From contig OX485803.1 in the NCBI GenBank assembly GCA_950295325.1, positions 38,023,554 to 38,087,553 on the forward strand: 64,000 bases of DNA, read 5' to 3'. Below the pieces are notes generated by a model, which saw nothing but the letters and a program-made list of their open reading frames with translations, was not told the origin of the DNA and made no database searches. The stretch is from Polytrichum commune (lineage: Eukaryota; Streptophyta; Polytrichopsida; Polytrichales; Polytrichaceae). Numbering within the stretch: the stretch's first letter is position 1; every line of letters starts with the position of its first letter. Positions 1-9,164 of the stretch are shown here, one piece after another. The position numbers were made by a program, and so were the translations under genes.

Positions 1-1311
1 TGATGCTGACAAATGATACTTAAAGTGGCCGATGTGATCAACCCCTTCATGCCCTGATCACACCAAACTTTCCGTCCAATTTCAGCCGTGATATTATTAG
101 GGATTATGTTCAAAAATAGATGTTGGGCCACCACTTTTCACACTATTACAACCGAAGTTGTCGATGGATGGTGTCTGAACTGGACATTGTGATCAGTCCC
201 TCAAAGGCTTCGGCTTTGACATTTTATAGTAAAAGTCATGAAATGTGTGTGAGGGTGGGGGGGGGGGGCTCTAGTAAAACCAAGCCCTTTGTGGGTGGAT
301 TGTGGGTTCTATTCAATTCAATTGGATCCCACTGGGCTTATAGATTTCAAAGTTGTAGGAATCAATATGGAATTGGTATAAATTACAAGTTGATTTGTAG
401 AAAAAATACAAGTTGACTCCAACTTGAGGAAGATTACATAGTATATCATAACAAAGAACACACAAGTGAGATAAGCAAGGGGATGATTTCTTTTTAAATC
501 AAGGAAATTTGACTGGAAAAAGGTTCCCTAGTGGATTGCAAGCTGGTGTTTTCCTAGTTTTGTTTATGAGCCTCCAATTACAAATAGAATTTGTAGTTCT
601 AAGTACTTTCCAAAGGTTGAGAATACATTGAAAAGTGGACTTATAGAACTCCAGTAGATTGGTTGCATTGAAGTGCAAACGAGGAAACTTCTCATTTGAA
701 AAGCCCTAGGTTTGACAATAGGGAAACCAACAAGATGGGTCATCATGCATTTATAGAGGGAGGGAGGGGGTGGATTGTGTAGTTGGTGTGGTGTACCATA
801 GTTGCATATATGGGTTGATGCAAAATAATTGGGAAATACTTCGCCACATTCTTATGACATTGGTTGGGATCCTATGAATTCCCATGCAAAATTTATGTTT
901 CAACACTCAAAATATTGAACCAAATAGCTTGCTATGCTACTTTAGAAGACCAAACTTGCATATGAATTGATTAAGGGTGGGTCTATCCTGGGGTCAAAGA
1001 GGAGGCAATCCCAAGTAGAAAAAAAACACTCCTTCCAAATTGAAAAAATATAATTTTGGGCTTGGGATCTAATCTTGAGTCCAACAATATGGTCCATGAA
1101 GGGGTTTTTGATTGTGTGTTTCTTGCACCAAGACCCTACTAAAAACTTACCAAAAGAGTGAGTTGATAAGACACGTCATAATACAAAGAGGTGTCAAATT
1201 GGGTGAATTTTCTTTAAAAGAGAGTAGTCCCTTTATATGCTCAGCGCGTTCACTCCATGCGAGCACAATTTCTAGTTATAGGTCCTTCGATCAAACCCAA
1301 TTTCATAATAT
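1..1311. other. Gene-free stretch
   Basis: I see no convincing gene. Short open frames on both strands have no recognisable domain. The only structured sequence is a run of G at about 258-268. Confidence 0.6.
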
Positions 1312-1650
1312 AAGATAGAGGGTACTAAAATTGTCACTTTCAGTGTTGAATATATATATATATACTACTACTACTACTACTACTACTACTTTTTTAGTAT
1401 GTATTGTTAATTGAAAGGTGATTCCAATGCTCCAAAGTATGCCTTCTTTGAATTTTGTATGCAAAAGTTACAAGGGTTCAAAATTTCAGTGGTAGATTAC
1501 CCAAACATGTGTGTGTGTGTGTTGGGGGGGGGGGTGATGTTCACATAGTGAACATTATCATAATCAATATGTGCTCATTGTGCGAAAAAATTAGGTTGTT
1601 GATTTTGGGTGGGGTGTTGGTTTCTGCACCCTCCACCTTATATGTCACCA
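1312..1650. mobile_element. MITE of the GAGGGTGCTAAAAC family
   Basis: The left end reads ATATAAGATAGAGGGTACT. The right end, reverse-complemented, reads ATATAAGGTGGAGGGTGC, so these are imperfect terminal inverted repeats. Inner segments (GATTCCAAYGC, a TTAGAAGGGTTT-like stretch, ATAATCAATATGTG) recur in the element inside the PPR intron at about 30068-30345, and the end recurs near 37375. It carries a (TA)n(CTA)n microsatellite at about 1350-1390 and a GT plus G run at about 1509-1535. There is no coding capacity. The superfamily is unknown. Confidence 0.55.
1350..1391. repeat. (TA)n-(CTA)n microsatellite
   Basis: A TA dinucleotide run passes directly into about eight CTA/ACT triplets and then poly-T. 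It lies inside the MITE-like repeat. Confidence 0.9.
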
Positions 1651-1880
1651 TCCAAACCCACACTCGGTTCAAAGGAAACCAAGTGGGACAAATTTGTGAT
1701 GCCACTATCTTTGCACAACCAAGGCCACACACGAGTTATTCATTTTTTTCTTAATTTAGCTAAATGCGGAGCGCGTGACATATGCCCCACTATGAGAAAC
1801 CCTAGACCTCGATACTAACAAGATTGAAAGTTGGGAGTCACCCCAACTCACAGTTCTAGGGACATGCCTCGAACAATTGT

Positions 1881-1892
1881 TACCACTCACTA
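1881..1892. repeat. Target-site duplication, left copy (LINE copy 1)
   Basis: TACCACTCACTA is present here and again at 12271-12282, directly after the TATC tail of the LINE. Base composition switches to a G-poor strand just after it, as expected for an insertion boundary. Confidence 0.8.
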
Positions 1893-1961
1893 GAGTGCTA
1901 ATGAATCGAGGAGGATGGCGGAGCTCCTCGGCGGCGCCGCACCACGGTGCAGAGCCGCACT
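1893..1961 (+). promoter_or_regulatory. Foldable 5' terminus of LINE copy 1
   Basis: The first six bases, GAGTGC, are complementary to GCACTC at about 1957-1962. They would enclose two inner hairpins, GAGGAG with CTCCTC and GCACC with GGTGC. A structured 5' end is common in LINE RNAs. I could not fit it to the HDV-like ribozyme topology, so self-cleavage is only a possibility. Confidence 0.35.
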
Positions 1962-2419
1962 CTCAACCCTCAGTACACCGAACGGCGACTCAACACCGCA
2001 CCGCCCTCACATCCCTCTCTACAACCAGTGTGTATATACGGAATCAAGACACAGGAACACGGCACAACATTTCGACACCCAACACACCAACTTCAAGCGA
2101 GTGCGGCGCACACACAACCATCTTGAAGTCCTTAGACACAAATCTGCCTGTAAGCACAAACTCTTTATTATAATCACAGTGTTGTTTACACTACACAGCA
2201 ACCCTCGAGCTTTCTGCCATAGCTCTAACTGCTCTTCCTTTCGCACAGCTTGCATTTTGAGTCTCTCTCATCAGTTACCCCTACCCCTTAACCCTAAACT
2301 TGTTACTACTTCTACTACGCCCCCACCGCGCTCTCCCGCACCCGCCTTTGAAGTCGCCTTCGACAACAAAGATGGCCGCCGATGTCGCCACCTCCAGCCG
2401 CCCACGAAACTGCTCCGAA

Positions 2420-3385
2420 TGCCTGCCACCGCCGTCCACACTTCCCAACGCCGACTGCTGCTCCAACATACCAAGTGGTGGTTCCTTCTGCTCCGACCCA
2501 GTTCACAAGGCCCCAACACACAGATCCCACACAATACAGTCCTCACACGCCCACTCTTCTCACACAATCCTCTTCAATTCGCAAAATTTATACACACATC
2601 TCACACAGATTTTCACCCAACACACAGCCTAACTACATACCACACATTCTTTACTCAATGTCATACCATACAAAGACAACTCACCTCACCATGGCACCCT
2701 CAGAGCTGCCTTCAAATAACGCCACCTCCCTACTGCTCACAAATCGGCACTTTCCACACAAACTCTTATGCTTCTGGAGTAGTCTCGGCCCAGGTCCTCC
2801 ACACTCCCCACTACCACAAAAAATCACAATTTCATATACACTCCGCCCACCCAATACACCCAACCCTCACATACCTGTTCACACACGCCTTCTTCCCGAC
2901 CCTCCTGGCATCCACACCTCCTACCACCTCCGACTGCTGCTCAAAAATAATTCGACATGGCTTCATCTGCTCCAATCCAGCTCCCCGGGTCCCAACACAC
3001 AAATCCCACACAGTACAATCCTCACACACACATTACCATCACACAATCCCCTCCAATTCGCCCACTCCATACACAAAACTCACCCAGACTCTCAACAAGC
3101 ACACAACCCAACCCTATACCACGCACTCTCCACTCCATATCATACCATACAACGAAAACTTACCTCCACACGGCACCACCACAGCTACCTTCAACCACAA
3201 CAGCATCACTACTGCGCACAACTAGGTAATTTCCCCACAAAATCAATATGCTTCTGGTGTAGTCTTGGCCCAGGCCCTCCCCACTTCCCACTCAATCAAA
3301 AAATCACACTTTCATATACACCTAGCCCACCCAATCTACCTAACCCTCACGTACCTGCCCTCACACGCCCCCCCCCCTCGAACCC
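2420..3385 (+). repeat. Two tandem monomers of about 480 bp in the LINE 5' region
   Basis: GACTGCTGCTC at 2453 recurs at 2932. CTTCTGG followed by an AGTCT-GGCCCAGG-CCTCC stretch at 2771 recurs at 3251. The period is therefore about 480 bp, and long flanking blocks match, including CAACACACARATCCCACACA and ACCTAACCCTCAC-type blocks. Tandem 5' monomers act as promoters in several LINE families, but that role here is inference. Several C/A-rich open frames cross this region and look like a composition effect. Confidence 0.75.
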
Positions 3386-4613
3386 ACTGTCTCCAAACGA
3401 TTGTTTCTCACCACATCCAACGTCACCTCACATCCAGCCGGTATATCAGCCACTTACTCATCAACCGCTACCCTAAGGTTTCAGACTCTGCTCACCCACC
3501 GAACCTTGCCGAAAAAATCTTCGAACCCTCCCTCAATCATAGCACCATCTCTCAGCCTCTCTACACTCCACAGGACAACTCACACCCCGCACCGCCTTCC
3601 CAAAAATTTCCACGATCAAATCCAGCACACCTCCTACACCTACATACCACATGTCCACACACAATGCCTAACACATGGCGCATCAAAAGCAAACGGCACC
3701 GAAACTCCCCACACTCTGCACACAATTCGCGCCCACAAATCCCTACTTAACCCCCTTACACTCCCACACTGCCACACCACTCTCTCTCATACTCTAGTCG
3801 CTTACACCACACTATACTCTACCATCCATTGTCACAGCTTTCTCACACTCTTTGCTAATTGGATCCACCAATTGGCCCCACACCTCCCTGGCATCAATAA
3901 CTCACTCTCCCAGAAGATCTCTTCTCCCCCCAGTACGCCAGCATCAACACTCACAGGACCCAACCCCACATTATCAGTAAGCAGCCCACATCAACATCAA
4001 CACCACCAACATCAACTCCAGCCTGCACAGCAACAAACACAAACCTGCAGCCCACTCACAGAAACGACACAGCTCTACTCGCCACAAACACAAAAGGTAA
4101 CTTTTCTAACTACACCTCCCTCAACTCGCTCTCCCATACACACATCCAGGACTAATCCATGTCTACCATGCAGCTCTACGCCGCTCCCACCACACGCACT
4201 CAGTCACACCTCCCACCTCGCAGGATACCCATCTTCAGTCATCTCCCCTTCTTTGCTGCTCGCTCCAGTTCACCAGCACCATCACCTACGCCACCTCTGG
4301 CCCAACGTCACTCGAACTCACATCTCTACACAGGTTCCGCCATCAGCAACATCATACCACTCGCCGCCACCAACCACCACTCCGTCGCCACCTCAAGCAA
4401 CCGTGCCCCCTAATTATTCTCCATCACGCCCTCACTTCCATCACACCAAACCGAATCAACTCGATAAAATTCCCACATACCCCCACAACATGAAAACTCA
4501 CACACTCAACACACATGACATCCGGTATCACCAATACAATCATACAACCATACCAATTTTCTTACTAAAGATCACATCAAATCTCGCACCTAACATCGCA
4601 CCCAAACACAAAA

Positions 4614-4638
4614 TGGCCTCGGCCTACCGGCCTCGCCA
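4614..4638 (+). repeat. Conserved 25-nt GC-rich motif (ASAYRPR-coding)
   Basis: The core GGCCTCGGCCTACCGGCC is followed by TCGCCA. The same 25 nt occur without change at 49054, 49684 and 50657 in copy 2. Here it encodes the start of the leader, MASAYRPR. It stands out sharply from its G-poor surroundings. Confidence 0.85.
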
Positions 4639-4876
4639 AACAAATATTAATGCTTATCACTTCAACAACAATTGGAAATTTAACTCAATCACAACTCTAC
4701 CATCTATGAATTACCCGCCCTCCCACTTCCCACTCAAACATACAAAATACATTATCCCCGCTATACCTAACCTCTTTACTACAACCAAGTTTACAATCAT
4801 AATATATCTAAAAACACACATGAAAAACCCAAAAATACTCCATTCTCCCGGATATTATTTCATTCATAACCTTGAA

Positions 4877-4915
4877 CTACTTAAATGTGGAGACATCGAA
4901 TCCAACCCCGGACCA
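4877..4915 (+). other. 2A ribosome-skipping motif in LINE copy 1
   Basis: The frame reads LLKCGDIESNPGP, which fits the established 2A consensus D-(V/I)-E-x-N-P-G-P, with the break expected between the last G and P. It follows a leader of about 100 residues from ATG 4613 and precedes the endonuclease. In 2A systems the ribosome releases the upstream peptide and continues, giving two proteins from one frame. All core residues are retained in both LINE copies. Confidence 0.85.
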
Positions 4916-7900
4916 ATGCCTAACATTCTTCATACGTACCCTCCTACACATAAAAAGCGAGCCAACATCTACTTTATCCCAAACACTATCAAACTACAAC
5001 CTGAATACCAACAAATAGCAAATACTTTTGCTCCCATACTCAAACCCACACATTCACTACACCATCAAGCGATAATTACTTACTCTCACCTCCATCAATA
5101 TATCCAAACACAAAGCCAAGCACCACTAACCCATATGCTCTATGCTCTAATCGTCACCATCCACCCTTCAATAGACACATGTAACACAATTCTTGCCCAA
5201 CCCCAAGTTTACCACTTTAATAATATATGGACCAACACATTGATTATTAGACTCGCTAACCTCACCAACCCCCCCGAAAGACACATTTGGACACCACACC
5301 CTTACACAACATTTATAGGAACCAATCAAGATATAATTCTCCCAAAAACCTCAATACACACAGAACTATATGATTTCATACACAACCAGAATACCCCACC
5401 CACACCAACCGTCCTTCAAGATAAATTTCCCTTCCTACCCAATCCATTGATCACCGAAGCACTTAGATGTTACGAAAACATCAACGAATACACACACCCA
5501 ACCCCACCTCTAGCTACTTCAACCCCAATCACAAGAATTAATACGGACACCGAACACGCAACAAATGTCATAACATGGAATGCGGCCTCACTTAACACGT
5601 CATTACCAAACCTACACAGCCTAATAAACGACTCGCCAAACAACACAGCAATCATCCATATCCAAGAAACCAAACTCACCGCAAACAAATCTACAAAATA
5701 CATACAAAATTTATTTCCGGATTTTAAACTCATATTCAATAACACACATGCGCTCACAAGATGCATCCAACAAAGAATGCCTTATAACCCAGGTAGAGGA
5801 GGCTTACTCACATTTATCCACAAAAAACATGCATTCCCTGGAAATATTTCCAAAATCCCCACGCCAGTCAATATCTCCCTATACCTACAAATAATTAAAA
5901 TCAACAACCATCCACTAATCCCCTGGCTAATCATACATATTTATATGCCCACGCATTTAGAAGACACATACCTCATCCCACATCTTCAAAACGAAATCAC
6001 TAACGAAATCACTATTCACCCTAATCACATCTATACATTATGTGGTGATTTTAACCGAGATATTGCACTTTGGGGTAGACAAAACAACAACATTAATACC
6101 CCTCCACAAGAAGACGACTACCAATGGAAACAATTCACAGACTCCCTTAACCTCCAATATATTCCCACTAACACTAACATCTCTAGACAAGGAGGTTATA
6201 ACTACACCTCCACAAGTCTAATTGACGGATTCTACATCCACTCACCAGATAATAGCAAATTCAGCTCCACTACAACCACACACTTGAATCTAAACTCCGA
6301 CCATTATCCAGTAGTACTACACATTCCCCACAACACCCTTATCGCCAGACCCCCAGTTCTCACAAACACACCATTACTTAGAATACTCAATCCAATACTC
6401 CCAGACAACATCGAAAAATTCAACATAACATTCTTTGAAGAAAACTATGTACAGATCACAACCCTCACTACCCTAATCGAAACCCACCAGCATTTAAACC
6501 CGGACCAATGGGATGAAGCTTGTACAATACTCGACAATTTGGTAAATAATATTTCTGACACTCTTGAAAAAACCTGTCAAGCAGACCCACTACCAATCCT
6601 CACAAGCAGAACATCACAACAAGGTGGTTTTTTGCCACGTAAACTTGCTAAGAAGTGGCAAAGGCACCTCAATACATATCACCTCATCAGAAAAACCATC
6701 TATATTGTACAAAACGATCCACACTGGCAAGCCCACCCCATCCTAAATGATATACGAAACCATCAACCCACCAACATTCCACATCCCCCTGTTACACTGA
6801 CACCCCCTACTGAGTGGATTGACACACTCGCAACCATCGCAAAATATGCCAATAAAGAAGCCCGTAAAATCACCACAAAATACACTAAGGATTGCATTTT
6901 CAAGGCCGTTTCAAAATATCGTCAACTGTACGAAAAAAACCCCAAAAAGATAAACCGAAAAGTTTTCAAAAACACTGAACCCTCCCCTCTGGACTCCATC
7001 ATTGATAGACAGAACAATATACTCACCAACCCACACGACATCGCGTCAGAAATCTACATACAACAATCCATTAGTAATCGCCCTACAGTTCCCACATGCC
7101 TACATCAAACCACACATCCATCCCACTGCACGTGTGGCGTCCGCCAATATCCATGGCATGATTTAGAAGGATACATAATTGACAAACGAGGAGAGCCCCA
7201 AATCCCCCTCCATAAGTATTTTGACCAAGAAACTTACGACCTCTGTCTTAAAAACCTTAGTAATAACAAAGCCTCATGCCCCGACAAAATACCCAACTCA
7301 ATTCTAAAGAATATGCCCCCTCGCTTCCACAAGTTACTCTTCCTATTTTTCAAACATTGCTACAGACAAAAACAAATTCCAGCATCGTGGAAAACAAGTC
7401 TAACAGTTCTCTTATACAAAAAAGGTAATCCATCCCAATTAACCAATCACATACCTATTGCCCTAGCTAACACCATATATAAATTTTACACAAATACATT
7501 AACCTTTATCCTCTCATCATACGAAGAAAGACACCAGATCTTACATGATAGTCAAGAAGGGTTCAGAGCCGAGAGAAGCACCTCCCGACAAATACAATTA
7601 CTAATCGCAGCACTTGAAGACGTAAGACTCACGAATCATGATATATATATCTTATACATTGACTTCAAAAACGCCTTCGGCTCCATTGATCACGCCAGAC
7701 TCTTAGCCCTAATGAAAGATCTGGGATACCCCATTGACTTCATTAACCTTATCGTAACATATACTCTCAATCCTCCACAATCTTCACTGGCGAACACTTC
7801 GGTAAAACCTTACCCATTCCCATCCAAAGAGGTACAATACAAGGTGATACCCTTAGCCCGTATCTATTTATCATATTCCTAGAACCCCTCCTTAGATGGC

Positions 7901-9164
7901 TCCAACACGGAAATAATGGATACACTTTTGGTACATCTAAAGTTCAAATATCATCCGCAGCATATGCCGACGATCTAGCAGCAATAGCCAACAAACTAGA
8001 AACCTTACAAACACAACTTAACAAATTAGACAAATTATGTGCTTGGGCAGGCATGGATCTTGGTATCTCCAAGTGTGCCATCACTGGATGCCCTAACAAA
8101 TCCAAACTCCACCCCACAACCTTCAAAGCTCTAATCCAATCCACCAATATAAACTACAGGAACCAACCCATTCCCGCCTTAAACCAACATGAACCATACA
8201 CATATTTAGGAATAAATCTTGCTCCATCACTCAAATGGAGAACACAAATAAATACCACTACAGCTAAAGTGATCAAACAATGTCAAGCACTCGTAAACTG
8301 CCCAGCTACTATAAAACAAAAAATAAACATGGCAGATACTGTTATACGTGCAGGAATAGCATACAGTTTTTATGCAGTGTCATAGTCCATCCTAGCTATC
8401 AAAAAACTTGATAAAAAAATAATCGCCGTTCATAAAATAATCTGTGGAATTCCCAAGTGCACATCTAACATCGCTACACAACTCCCACACAACATATTCG
8501 GAATTGAAGCCTTCTCACTCCAAAATGCCTACTTACGATGCATTGGAGAACAACTACAAAACGCCCTTAATGACAAAGGTCGACTTGGGAAAATATATAC
8601 CGGTCTACTACAATTCATACTCGCCAAATATGGGGGTTCTAAAGAAATCATCCGCATTAAATATCATCATTGTGTTCGCTCACCCATCACCCGAACCCTA
8701 TTCCTCCTCAAACATAAAGCCGGAGTCCATCTAAAAAGTACAATAAACAACTTCCTAATAGACCCATCCCCACTTGAAAATGCATGGATGCAGGAAGCAC
8801 AACTGCTCCATGGCCTAAACCCAAGCATCTCAATTAAATTACTACATAAACTACTCATACATAATATAACCACACTAGCCCAACTTACTATGCCTAATGG
8901 TACCACTCTGATGAATGCGGACGACTTCAAAACCTACCATTCCACTCCTTCTAAACTTATCAAAAAGCACTTCATATAGCTAATCAATTATTCTGTCTCC
9001 CCCCTTGCAACCAATGCCCCATACCATGCCAACAACACCACCCTCCATGATCCCTAAAAAACAAATATATAATAAGACACCACAACATCCTCCCTCACCC
9101 GACCACCGCACCCGTACACCCTCCTAACCCCCCCATCCCCCATTTACCCCCTACTCCTAATAAT

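Larger units (their letters stand above)
3401..9057 (+). pseudogene. LINE copy 1 ORF2, first half: leader, 2A, AP endonuclease, reverse transcriptase (frameshifted)
   Basis: Open from 3401 to 7882. The conserved start is probably ATG 4613 (MASAYRPR), because copy 2 has the same start; the upstream residues are low-complexity His/Thr/Pro. After the 2A motif (4877-4915) comes an APE endonuclease with all expected motifs: TWNAAS, IQETK, IYMP, CGDFN, SLIDGF and NSDH at about 5565-6305. Reverse transcriptase follows, with SLTVLLYKKG, the QEGFRAER block, YIDFKNAFGSIDH (about 7660) and the catalytic YADD at 7963-7974. A 1-nt deletion near 7754 shifts the frame between RT motifs, so YADD lies in another frame. 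TAG at 8383-8385 replaces a Tyr codon that is TAC in copy 2. Another 1-nt deletion near 8964 and TGA 9048-9050 separate it from the RNase H half. RT drives target-primed reverse transcription, and the APE nicks DNA. Confidence 0.85.

Noticed and set aside
1915-3476. Long overlapping plus-strand ORFs of 436 and 364 codons
   Set aside because: Two frames are open at once over a C/A-rich, G-poor tandem repeat. The proteins are low-complexity His/Thr/Pro/Ser with no domain, and the composition itself makes stops rare.
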